DNA from: Bombus terrestris
Taxonomy: Eukaryota > Arthropoda > Insecta > Hymenoptera > Apidae
Assembly (NCBI RefSeq): GCF_910591885.1
Contig: NC_063278.1
Span: 4,055,501-4,119,500 of the forward strand
Reading direction: 5' to 3'
Length of the DNA stretch: 64,000 nucleotides
Part shown: piece by piece, positions 50,401 to 63,400 of the stretch
Layout: each line of letters starts with the position of its first letter
How positions within the stretch are numbered: the stretch's first letter is position 1
The notes under the pieces: generated by a model
Databases searched by the model: none
The model's input: the letters and a program-made list of their open reading frames with translations, nothing else
What the model was told of the DNA's origin: nothing
Program-made: the position numbers and the translations under genes

Positions 50401-51996
50401 CTTTCTGCTATGGTTTGCTACTTTTCATTTTACAGACATTACAGAATTCGAAAATATTACTTTTTCTCCACTATTGTTCAGAAAAAATAAATCTTCTTTT
50501 TTATGCCTGTTCGTTAACATTCCAACCATTCCGTAAGCATAGAACTCAAACTCTTCATACACTGTTTAGCGAAAATATGTTTCAATATGTGTGCTTCTTA
50601 ATTTTCTGGCTTGTCTTCTTTCATTTTCCTCTGCTTTTCGAAGTACGCAATTTTGTATATGCGCCACTTTTCTGCATTTTAAGTAATTGTTCAAGATAAC
50701 GAATTCAAGGGGACCTCTCGATTACTTCTGCTCCTGATAATTATATATGGCGTTTGTGCGCAATACTAAATTGCATAATATTTCTCTAAAAAATCACCAA
50801 TGTCACGATTATTCCTCGAGTAGTCAGTATCAAAATACGAGACTTTGAAAAATCTGCAATAAGTGCAGGATAAACAATTAAGTGATTATTACAAGAATGT
50901 ACTTAATATACAATTCTGCCCTCATGTTTTTCTACTGTTCTCTGTTTAAAAAAAAAAAAAAAAAAATCAGATATTTACAATTACTTACAATTCCATTAAA
51001 TGATAAGTTAATAAAACTACTGCTCGAGTTCTTTCTGGCTTTCCCTCTCAGATTTAATTTATAATTCATTAGACAGATGTATCGATACATCATTTAAATT
51101 TGATTAAACAGAAAAGAAACTATTTAGTATGTCAAGATGTATATATATATATACTGACTAGTGAATGTAAACTTCCTAAGAACCAATTAAATTATAACTA
51201 AAACAAAAATGGTATTTGAAAGCTTACATTAACTGGTCGACTATTTCAAGTAATACACTTTATCGGATCTAATATTTCTTTGTATTTCTTTTCCTTAACT
51301 TAAGATATGACATTCCTGCAGGTTGTCATAAAAATCTAGTACATTAAAAAAATGAATTTTCTTTTTTAGATAAATAACATCTAGCCTTCCTTATCATGTG
51401 ATGTTTAAAGTAACGATATATTTTAAATTAGTATTATTGCAATTCTAATAATAAAGTGCTACTAGAAGTAATACTGCCAATTGTTCAAAGTTGTTATACC
51501 AGATTTTCAAATCATCCTGCATAATTCCGGTATACTTTTAGTACGAAATATCCAAAAGGGAAAATTGAAGAGAAACCCATCTAAAGAAAAAGGTTTTTTC
51601 TTATTTCGATCACGTGCCTTTTACGTTCAAAGACATTTACCGCCGTCAGGGTTTGCCAATATTTAGCCACAACTTTCCGCTTTCATCCTTTACAAATTAT
51701 TTCACTTGAATTTCATAAAACTACTTTCCACTCCATTACAAGTATTTCATTTGCAGGTAAACAGATACACGTGCGATTGCTAAGAAAAGTACACTTTTCT
51801 CAATGTCTTCTTATCTTAAGTCATGTTGTGTATGCAGTTTACCTACGAACGAAACTTCATGCTATTCGAAGGATCTAAAACTTTCTAAAATATTAAAGTA
51901 ACTGCTAACAAACTTGAGCTGCCAGTGCTGTGAACCATTTGTAATGAAACCATCGCTAAACAACGCAATCTTAGTACATATCGTTGATAAAATTTT

Positions 51997-52040
<44 letters not shown>

Positions 52041-52090
52041 AGTATAATAGGTATATGTACATATGGATGTATATATATATACCTAAGTAT

Positions 52091-52125
<35 letters not shown>

Positions 52126-54905
52126 TCAATACATTTCATTATTACAAACTGTATATATTCCGTAAAAATTATTCTAAACCTTTGAATCATTTGCAATGTA
52201 GCATCATTAGATATTATACATATTTATCATAATCTATTGAGTAAATTTGCTTAGTATTGCCGATTAACATTCATTAACACATAATAAATGAAAAAAAGAA
52301 TGAGAAAAAAATAATAGGACCCAAATCAGATATATATATATATATATAAAAACTCGAATTAAATAGCGCAATGTCAGGTAATTTCTACACAACGTCGCAC
52401 ACCTTCAGAGAAAATCATCTTCTTAATTTCGAATACGAACTGGTTTAGATTATCCATAGGTCACAGCAAAACAGGCTTAGCGGTGCACGATGGGACCGCT
52501 TTCAGTTTGTTCATTATTAACTATTGAAGCTCTTGAGCCATTCTGTTTCGATTCATTTCACGTTATCTAATCTTATTTTTTACATTAAATATATTTATAC
52601 ATAATTTAATTAATCGTTAATCAAAGTTGTCAAGTCAGTTCGAAATATTGGCAGAATTCATTGTCATGTACTGCCAATATTACATGCATTGAGATCATTT
52701 GAGTGCATGGATTAAAATACTCTTGGACACGAGTTTTTTCAACCCGGAAAATCTTCATTAATAATCATCGATAGAGCGGGTTAATACATCAGGAAACTAG
52801 CATATACCATCGCTGTAAATGATGTAGAAATACACATATATACATGTACAAATGTATATATATGTATACACATATATTGCAATCGAATGGTGCAACGTTG
52901 AAATTGGTCGCGCGTATAAAAGAAATGCGGTTATCGTTCGTGATTAACTAACTCGGCGGAACTAGTATTTCCTAGGATTTTCAAAAATACATCGTTCTTC
53001 GATGATCTTATTACGACCTGTACTATCTACCATTTTTTGCTTTTTTTCTCCATTTTCTCTCTCTTTCTCTCCCTCTCTCTCATGCGTTTGTGAAAATACA
53101 TCTTTTCGGCGGAACGAGAATTGCATTATTTATACATTTGTGGTAGGTAAGAGTTTTTCTTTTTTTTTTTTTTGTTTTCTGGCACGTACATTTGGCGTTA
53201 CTAGACACCAATGTGAATTGACGAGACTGAGTTGAAGGTACGCTTCTCCTTTGCTTTAAGATACGATTAACTCATTGTTAGACAGGCAGCGTTTCCCAAC
53301 TTTTTTCTTAACGTTGATCTGATTTTATATTCCGTCCTTAAGTTCGTTAAAATTGTACTAATATTCTATAATTGTGTTACCTTAAATAATAATTAAAATA
53401 AGCCATTAGACTATAGCATTCTATCTTTCATGTATCGAATAGGTTGTATAAATTGATGGAAGATTTTCTATAATTAAAAATCATTTGAAACAAATTCATT
53501 TACAATTAATAAATATTCTTTATCATTGACTTAATTATGGTAGAAAAATTCAAATGATTTCAGCACATGATTTCCGATATTTAGAATATCATACGTTTCT
53601 CTTTCTATTCTGTTTATGAAAATAAACAAAAAATAAATTGAGAAACGCCGTTTTATGAGCTGATCGCAACATGTTATCGTCCCCTTGTTCTAAAAACGGA
53701 GGTTGGTTTATCTTAGAAATTATTATTATAAACAGTATCTTTTACTGTACAAATGTTTTAGAGCCGCTATTTTTTGCTTGACACAATGATTGATTTATTC
53801 AAAGCACGATATTCGTCACGAATGTCACTGTACTGTCAACACTTTTTTGTTAAATTATTTGAATTTGCTGCAAAATGCTTAATAATTATTTCATTAATAA
53901 ATCTCAACCAGATACTGATCTCATTGTCTTCGAGTTTAGTATAAAAACATAATCGTTGCTGCGATTTAAGAAATCGAATCGTCGTTGGCAGTACGACATT
54001 CGAAACTGTGCTAATATTCCCATGAATTTCATAAAAATCAATAATCGTTTCAATTCGCCTGCATACAAAAATGTACAAGTATGTTTTTTGAGCAGCTTGG
54101 TGATACTTTACAATTGTATCTTAATTCATAATAATAGTTAACGATAGCTTATCCCTCATCATTGTGGACTGTTACAGTGTAATCCTTTAATATATTCACG
54201 ATTGGCAGTGAACAATTCCGTGATGTTTCTCGATTATATGAAAATTTTTTCTAACTTTTCTTTTTGTTATTCGTAAAAATTTCGAAACATGTAATTTATG
54301 AACGATATAAAAAAAAAGAGATTTTCTATCGTTTGTGATAAAAATGAATATTGAATGCTTGTTTTGTAGTTACTTGCCACGATATAAAACTGATAAGGAA
54401 CACGGCCAAGTTTGATAACTATGTCAAGCATTTCTTATTGCAAAGCTTATGCACATCATCATGGTTGTGCCATTAAAGGATTACAAATGGTGATATTGAG
54501 TAATTTATAAGTAAAACGCAGTCTTCTCTCGTTTACTTAATTTCGACTTTCTATACCCGAGAGCTAGAGCAGTGTTTCGCTGACTTTATATCAATTCAAT
54601 ATAAAATTTTCCGAATATAAGTCTCAATTTGTGTATGTAATCAGTGCGAATTAATTCTAAAAAAATTTGAAATTTTCAATTGCTTCATATATAACATGTA
54701 TTGTGCGTACCTTAAAATTAGCATGGAAATGGATGTTCGACTTATGTCAACATACAAAATTTTCTGCTCTTCTTCATTTTTTAATGGTAGCTCCCAGGTA
54801 CTTAAATAATGCTTATTATAAAGATTCTTTTCAAACACAGATATTGTACTATCTAAGTCACTGTAAAGTGCCTAGGAAGTCCAGATATCTGTGTTGCATG
54901 TATTC
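47456..54905. other. 7.4-kb convergent intergenic region (Ac78C 3'UTR to Utx 3'UTR)
   Basis: No protein gene is supported. The region is AT-rich with several T-rich or CT-rich tracts that open spurious frames (49800-50060, 50370-50650, 53000-53190). TA microsatellites lie at 51999-52036, 52091-52125 and 52330-52348. An 11-bp perfect hairpin lies at 52644-52681. Both flanking genes end toward this region, so long 3'UTRs and possibly non-coding RNAs are the likely contents. Confidence 0.5.
51999..52125. repeat. Paired (TA)n microsatellites
   Basis: Two nearly pure TA runs (about 38 and 35 bp) are separated by some 55 bp of TA-rich sequence. The long open frames overlapping them on both strands are artefacts of the repeat. 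Confidence 0.9.
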
Positions 54906-57900
54906 TCAGGAGGATTGGTTAGATTGAACTGATGAGGGAGTTGTTAGAGAAGTGTGTAAAGTAAATCCGTCATAAACGTCCATTAAATCTCGCATTCTGT
55001 ATTCTTCTAAGCAAACAAACCCTTCTAAGGATGGGGCCTGTTTTCGTGCACAATCCATACAGTGTACGACGTGCCGTTTCTCCTGTTCTCTTATGAACAG
55101 GACGTTAAACACTTCAATCTGGAAGAAAAGCAAAATTTATAGTATTAATCAGTACTTATTAAGCTGCTTCAATATTTAAATTGTTTGTTTCATGTTCACT
55201 TTTATTTTAAGGAAAACATAAGTAAAAATTATGAATTAATATTATTTAAAATTATCTTACCTCGCATTGTCCGCAGTAATGCGATGCTTCGTTTTTTCCT
55301 CGTCCATGAAACCGAATTTCCACACTTTTACTTCTCACAAACTCTAACATTAAGCAACACTGTTTCATTGTCCTTAATAGGCAATTTTTAATTAGTTCAA
55401 ACAATCTGGGATCTGACACTTTGATATTTCTTGCTAAGTTCCAGGATAAGTGTACCATTGGTACAATAGATTTGAACGACTGCAGTTTATTCCACTCATA
55501 TCGTTCAATTGCTAGTTGATATTGTCGAGCAGTCAAAGGACCCACATTCCATGCGATGTTGTTACACCATCCAACAGCTTGAACCCAGTGCACACAACCT
55601 AAAGAAATAATAAAATTCTTTTTTCTTAGTTACTTTATAATGAAAATATTTTTACCTTGTCTATTTTTTCATGAAACGAACTGGTCTATTTTAATGGAAC
55701 TTTAATTAATTAATTTTAGTTTCTATAATATTTTTTATTATTAAAGATGAATTGTTTAATATGATTAACATATGGATACTTTGAACTTGATTTGATATCA
55801 GTAGGATAAAAATGATGAAAAAGAGTTCGATTTCGCTTGTACTTTTTTCCAAATTATAGATTACTATGCAATCTATTTAATTAGTGTTAAGCAACTTATA
55901 ATTATTTGCAATTTGCTTACCCGCATTAACCCAGACAAGATCACCTGGTCTTTGTAAAAACCTATACATAGGAATGTTTTCATCATATAGGTCCTCTAAA
56001 GAAGGCCACCAACTACCATGAAGGTAATTGATATTATTCCGCTCACAAAGAGAGCAAATTACACCCCAGTATGCATCAGGCACTGCAAACCACTCGCAAT
56101 CTCCTGGTCCAATATTGATATTAATAGAACAAAAATTGTTGTTTTCCTGGTGGCCAGGTGTTCTACTACCTGGTACCTATAAAAGCAAATAAAGATGCTT
56201 TTTAGGGAAATGTTTCACCATTTAATAATATCTTTTTTTGATAAATTTTTTGTGTTTTTCAAACTATTTGCAAAAATATAGAAAGTATCCAAAGTATACT
56301 ATTTGTTACGATATTTAATACGTAAAACAATATTCTATATAAATTTCATTTACTACATTATTTTCATAAAAATATAAGTTTACATACAGTCTAAAATATT
56401 ATTTAACAATAGTTATGAAAAACAAATTTAAATAAATATTATAGGTACCTTCATATATAATTGGACAGTATTCATGCCTAAAATAACGTGTCCGACATGA
56501 CTGAGCATATTTCCAGCTGATACGACTCTAGCGAACGCTGGTAATTTCATCAGCTCCTGGAGCTGCGGTTTCCACTTTCTCTCGTCTGATAAATCTACAT
56601 TGGTCCCAAATCGCAACATCTTTGAACTCGTTCGATTCGCCGATCCCAACGCATTTTTCTTCCTTCTGACAGCTCCAGTGCTATCTTTTGAGTCTGAATC
56701 GGATAGATTCGAGGTATGTATACCTTGAGCCTTTTCCTTTTCCTCCTTCAAACTTTCTTGAAAACTCGATGCCTGGTATTGTGCATATTTCGCGATGGTC
56801 GTGTGACTTCTATGACTGATACAACCCCAAACTTTCCTTCCCTGTGTATGGTCCCAGTTCTCATCGCTAGTTTGTTGCATTTGCGTTCTCACCTCGATAC
56901 CATGATCTGGATTCGCCTCTACCAAAGTTTTAGTCGAAAAAAGACCAAGGTCCAACTTCAAAGCAGCTGCCAGGCCACGGATCACAGCTATCGGGTGTTT
57001 TAGACAAAACTCTTGAAGTTGAGGACTGAATGCATCCTTCTTATTCTCTAAATAAACACTAGGAGTGGGGGGTAGGAGTTGTTCCTTAGTTAGCCTCTGA
57101 CTTGGAGGATCAGGCGGCGTGGGTGGAGGTGAACGATCGCTAAGTATGGAGCAATTCTGTACACCATTCAATCCCTGGCCTTTGCACGTCTCTATAATAG
57201 TTTTGGAATCCATGTCTATACTAAATTCCTGTTCAGGTTGCGATTCGCACAAGCTTTCCAATTTCAGCACAGGTTCGATCCGAGTGACCGATTCAATTTT
57301 ATTTGTACTTGACGTCACCTCGCATTTCACCCTGTCAACTGCTGGAGTTGATGTCTTTGTATTGCTATTTTCGTACGCCTCGAGCTTGGTCGACGGAGTA
57401 TCCTCTACCTTTTCCAGCTTCACTTCTTTGATCTTGTCCGTGTTCTCCTCAAGGTTCGACGGTGAAAACGGACCTGAACTTAGCGTACCATTGTTTATGA
57501 TACTCGGCGCCTCTTCCTTCACGTCTAAATCTTCTGATCCGAAATGCTTCAACAGATCCTCCGCCAATGACGTCGCTATGTCCTTCTGGGATAACAGAGC
57601 CTGTAACTCCTGATCCGTCACACCCAGATCTTTATTTCCTGCTGAGCCTTCTGGATAATTGCTCGTTGTGGACGATATTTGAGTGTAACCCTGGGCAGTG
57701 AATTGGTTAGGCTGGTATTGGTTGTATTGGTTGGATGTCAATTGTCTCTGAGGGTAGTTTGGGTCAGAAGCAGATTTATAAGGCATTCCTGGCGTCTGGC
57801 TGTTCCCAGTCGCTGCCGTGTTGTAACCGACACTGGAGTCTGAGAATCCTGTTTGCAATGCAACAGTTCCACCTTGCTGCAACTGTAACAGGAAGCGATT

Positions 57901-60452
57901 AAATAAATATAATATAATGTAGTATCGGGCGAAAACCCTGAGTAATTAAGAAGGTTCATTTGACCACGAGACATGTGAGGGCTAGGCATATCGGAACCAA
58001 GGTATAAAGGGTAGGTAGCTGTTAGTGAGTTAACAGTCTTTAGTGTTGCCATCGGGCTTTAGTGTTACCAGAGAGTTCTTTAGTGTTATCGGCGTTGTCG
58101 GGCTTTAGTGTTGCCAGCGTGGTCAGAGAGTGTTGTCAGCGTTATCAAGCAGTCTTTTGATATAAATCTTATCGCTTCATAAGTTATGACTTTTCATAAA
58201 ACATGCTTAATGTACACTTTTCAGTATTTACTTCTAGTTTGCTTATTTTCTAAGAAAAAATTGTATTCTGTTCTGTCTACCGCGGGCGGTTAATTTGACC
58301 GGTCGATAAAATATTTTATTTACTCTTAAAATAAATACAATCAGTACAAAGAAAAGGTTATCTTAAGGTTAGATGACAAACAAAATCAGTAATAATAAAT
58401 AATAATAACTGTTACGCCCGTAATCTCGTTATAAACCATAATTTATCCCTCGATCAAAATAATCACCAGGTGTTAAAACATACCAATTCAGGCCCATAAT
58501 AATCCTAAGGAATCGGCATAAAATTTAGCATTTTTTACGGTCGACGGTGTTACAAACATTTCAAAAGGCCCGATAGAATGGTTTGGAAAGAAATAGATGC
58601 AAGTTACAAACCTGGCAGGACATCAATTCATAATATTTTTAGGGATATGCTAAATGGCAACTATCAACAAGTTCAGATTCATTGCTACAAAAAATTTGCT
58701 AAGTAAAATATTGTGAAGGTTACAAATCTACGAAAGTCTGTTCAAGATGCGAGAAATATGTATGCGGCAAATGTACATTTGATAATAAGATGATCTATAA
58801 AAAGTGCAGCGAAGATGAATAAGATATATCTCTATATAAATAAAAATGTAATTTTATTTAAGCCTATAATTGAAATGAAACGAAATTTTCTGGAAGTTCA
58901 TCATTTTATATACATTCAGTTATAAATTGTTCGTTATTTAAGTTAAATCATAAAAACTATTACTTTTTTAATCACCGGTTATTTTGACCGGACACGGTAG
59001 GAATAGGTATACACGAAGTATCGGTATGTTTAGTGTTAATAAACTTTGAGTTCTATTATACGATGTGAAATAGGATTATTTAACAGCTAGATGACAAGGT
59101 GATTCATAAATGTATATAAAACAAATGATATAGTACCGGTTGCTGAGGTATTCCATAGTTCTTGATCACACCAGGTTGTCCTAGTTGCGTATGATTGTAG
59201 CCTGTAGTAGGATAACCTGGTTGTCCAGGTCGCAACCCCCTTTGAGTAGCTTGCTGTTGTTGTAACCTAATTTGTTGTTGGTGTTGTTGCATGCATCGGT
59301 ACTGTTGCTGTAACTGGACAAGCAAACCCTGTTGTTGTGTCGTTAAACTCCCATGATTTTGTTGAAGAAACTGTAACATCTGCAGTTGCTGAGATGTGAG
59401 GTAAAATGGTGGTGGCCTTTGCTGAGAACCTGGAGAGATTGGTTCTTCCCCTGGCTGAAAGTACAATTTATTTCATCAGTTAAGACAATCAAACAAATGC
59501 TTTTTTGCTGTATGAGTGCATATAACAATGTATGTGTTTTAATATCTAAACTGTATCATTATTAAACTGTATCTTAAGATTTATTTCTAGTGAACTTTAC
59601 TTTACCACAGATTTTTTAAATTTAAAATTTTTGTCACTTATAGTATCATTACTAATAACTGACTAACGATTTACCTTAAATCTTTTTGTATTAAGATTCT
59701 GTCCTTGTGCTTGAGGATAAGGAGGTGGTGGCCCAGCTGGTGTAGCACCATACTTATAACCGGGGCCAGTGGGTGGTTGTTGTTGTTGTTGCTGCCTGCT
59801 GGACATCTCAGCACTAATTGGTAAGTTCCAAGCCTCTTCTATAGACGGCAGCTGCCGTCTCCTTAAAAACAGAAACATGGCATATTAACAAGACCAATGT
59901 TTACATATACACGTTTCTTTTGATAACCGTCCGGTGTTGTGAACGAACCTTCTAAAAAAAATCTTTCGTGTTCTCCGCTCCTTTTTTCTTTTATTTTTCT
60001 GTGATTAACTCGCGTGGGCAAAACAAAATTGCATTTTATCTGCAACACGTTCGCACGTGAAGAATTTCGCACGTCCAAATGTTTCTGTGTAGGTTGAGAT
60101 TGAAGAAGTAAGAACTATCGTTTCTTATAATTTCCAAAATTTTTATTTTAGCAAATAATGAATTTTTGATTAGAATTGAACAGAATCTTGTAATCTTAAA
60201 TCCTAAATCCTTGAACATCGAAAACTTATTATTTTTCATTTATTGAATTAAATTATAGCTTTATAACTGTGGATGATACAAAAAAAGAAAGTGGAGGCAT
60301 TTTGAAGATCTCAAAATCACCACTATTTGTTTTACACAGATCTGTATAATACCTATACACCAATTGAGTCATACATCATCTTTGTTTTTCACAAGAAAAG
60401 TATTAAGACATGCGTAGTTGAAAGTGAATTTTCTCCAAAAATTGTATTGAAA

Positions 60453-60483
<31 letters not shown>

Positions 60484-63400
60484 TTCGCGCGCGCTCGGAC
60501 ACATACACATATATGATTCTTGAGTTTTACACTTATCAGCATTGAAATAACTTCACTCATCCTTTAAGTAACTCCAAGCAATTTCTTCACACCTAAGATA
60601 AGATATCAAAAAGGTGAGATGTATCAGAAAATGATAACATTAAAACTGTCTGATTATCATAATACAGTAACACCTTGTGTATCTAAACTAATCATCACAT
60701 ATTCCGCTCAGATAATTGAATAACTTTGTTTTCATATGTTGTTACCTATTTATTTTGACTGAATATATGATGAACTAAAGTATATTGGATCGTCTCATAA
60801 GTAATCCTTCATGTTTGATTAGAATAATGGCGATAGTAAGCAAGTAAAATTAAGAGAGAATATCATCATTGATTAGTGATACATACGTCTGATATACATA
60901 TATATGATAGAAAACTGTATTGCTTATGAGATGATCTAATATCAATTGCACTATAGTATTTTAATTTACATAGTGGTTTTCTGCAAGCTATCTATTATCC
61001 TTATACATTAGCTTTACTTTGAGAAAGCAACGTATAAATTACTTTATTCATATTTTTCAATAATATTACTTGATCTTCAGTAGCTTAATCAATTGCTCTA
61101 ATAATCGAGGTCCTACTGTGAATGCAAAGGTCTAAAATTAATCAAAATTTATGAAACACGATAAAGGTAACTTACTTGGTGGTGGTGACGGATGGCATTG
61201 GTGCTTGGCTTAGGTGACTTTGCAGAAAGTTGATCCGCTGTTGTAGCGATGGGTTCATCGGGGTGTTACCTCCTGACTTAGCGCCACCCAGGCCCGCCAA
61301 TGAGCCCGTGCAATTCGGTGTATTGTTATTACCCCTGTATAAACGAAAATGATTGTCTTGTCATTATTTTATATTTTATCTTTCATGGACAGGTAAGCTT
61401 TCAGTCTCTCCCTCCTCTTTATCATTTCTCTTCTTTTATTTTCTCTTTTGCTTTCTCTCTTTTTCCTCCTTCTTTTCCCTTTTTTCTTTTTCTTTTTTTT
61501 TTTTTTTTTGAAACGCTGACCTGTCCTCGACTTACTCATTCTTCTCGTAACATGTAATGCGTGATACGCCATTCAGCAGGGCGCTCATTATGCAGCGTAA
61601 AAACTATAGAAGAGGTATAGAGATAATGAATACATGAATAAAGTGGAAAAAAATTGCGGAGAGACTAGCGAGAGAGATTCAAAATATCCAAAGTATGACC
61701 CTTATCATATAACATTCAGTGGACGAAATAAATTTCTTCTTACATTCAATTTGTTGAAATTAAGTTTGTGAAGATACAAATTTACATAAAATCCCGCGAT
61801 CTACTTATAAAGTAAAATTTGACGAAGTTTCTCTATAAATGTAACGAGTAGGCATCTTGCAACATGCGTAATCGGTTTTACGTAAAAAAATGGGCAGGGG
61901 TCTTGGAGCAGTTAGCGATCGATGGAAGATCGATTGTCTCATCTTTTATTTCAACTGAGAAAACGTACATTGATAATACAGTGACGATGACGCCGTATAA
62001 TGAAGTTCTAAAGCTTAAGGGGCCAATGTACAGCGAGATATTTGCATAGAGAAGTTGGTCGAAATCGAATTTCGAAAAGTTTGACAAAGGTTTAGAATTA
62101 AATTTCTGACATAAGGGAGCTAAATGCACGGGCAACTATGTCCCACTGTTCACATTCATACGATGATCTTATTATAAAAATACACTTTCTGAAATTTAAT
62201 CTCACTTTAAGTCGATCCTAACAGATTTTTATCCATGTGCGTTTCATTTGAATATTTAAAAAAATGGTATTTAGAAAATTATGACAAAATTGGTCAGACA
62301 ATTGCGGAAACACGTTAATTGCTTATTTAATTAAAAAATGTTGAGCTCTGATCCTAGGAACATTTTGATGCATACATTTACCACGCTTCTGTAAGCTTTT
62401 ATTCGTTCGCATGAACTTTATGACGCGCTTATTTTTAATTCGACAGAGATCAGTGACTTTTTCTTATGACATGTGAATAAGGTAGGGAATTAATTTCAAT
62501 CAACTTTTCGATATAAATATTCCACTGTACACAGGATATTTAAAGATATGATTTGTTCCAGTGATACGAGATACCCAGTATAGATAATCAGATAATTTAT
62601 TCATAATTTATTCGATACATTAATACGCTTTTATCGATTATAACATTTCATTAAGAAACAAAGAATAAATCCCTCGCATTAAATCAAATATATTCTAACG
62701 AATTTCTCTCTACTTAACACTTAGCCAATCGAATAGGGAGATCTCCCCTCTGTGAAGAACGTCGCTGCGTGGCCGAACGGGGAGATCTCCCTTTTTGACT
62801 TCTGCAACGCGTTTTCTTTTTTTTCTTTTTTGCTACTAACAGTTATTATTTACCTGGAATTGTTCCCAATTAATTGCGCCACCTTTTCTGCTTTTATTAA
62901 GTACAGTATATAATAAAAATACAATTAAAATTAATTAAGAAGTTACACTATCAGTTATAACTAGATAAAGTTATAATCGAACAATACCACATTGTAAAAA
63001 GATATTATCACGCATTATGAATTTTTAATTTCACGTTCCAGTCGTGTTATTTATCTTTGGTTATCTTTAATGTTTTTAATTTTACCTATATTTTTTATAC
63101 TTCTAATATATACTTTTAATTTGATGTTTTCTACAAACAATATGCGAAATTGTTAAACGAAATCATTACCGCAAAATATAATTGGCCACTTAAATAATTT
63201 TTAGACTTCTTAGTTTTTTAAGCACCGAGCATTAGTATACCTCGCTGTGGCGCGTTGGCTGTTGGCTAAATGTTAAAGTAATTCTCCTTCTACTCCTTCC
63301 CTAAAAATGAAGCTGAAGTGTCCTTATTAATTATAGTAAGACAAATATTTCATATAAAAGGAACTGCGATCTCTCGTCATCGGCAGGTAAAGTAAGAAAA

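Noticed and set aside
49660..50700. Several plus-strand frames of 60-120 codons rich in Phe and Ser
   Set aside because: T-rich and CT-rich low-complexity sequence; no recognisable domain or consistent splice chain.
51862..52165. Open frames on both strands rich in Tyr-Ile repeats
   Set aside because: They are produced by TA microsatellites; no domain and no splice context.
57738..58052. Possible extra Utx exon with a 104-codon minus-strand frame
   Set aside because: The flanking Utx exons join in phase without it, the sequence overlaps the CTTTAGTGTT repeat array, and it has no similarity to KDM6.
61300..61572. Overlapping frames on both strands near a polypyrimidine run, with Lys-rich minus-strand product
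   Set aside because: Compositional artefact of the TTTTCTTTTT tract next to a Utx exon.
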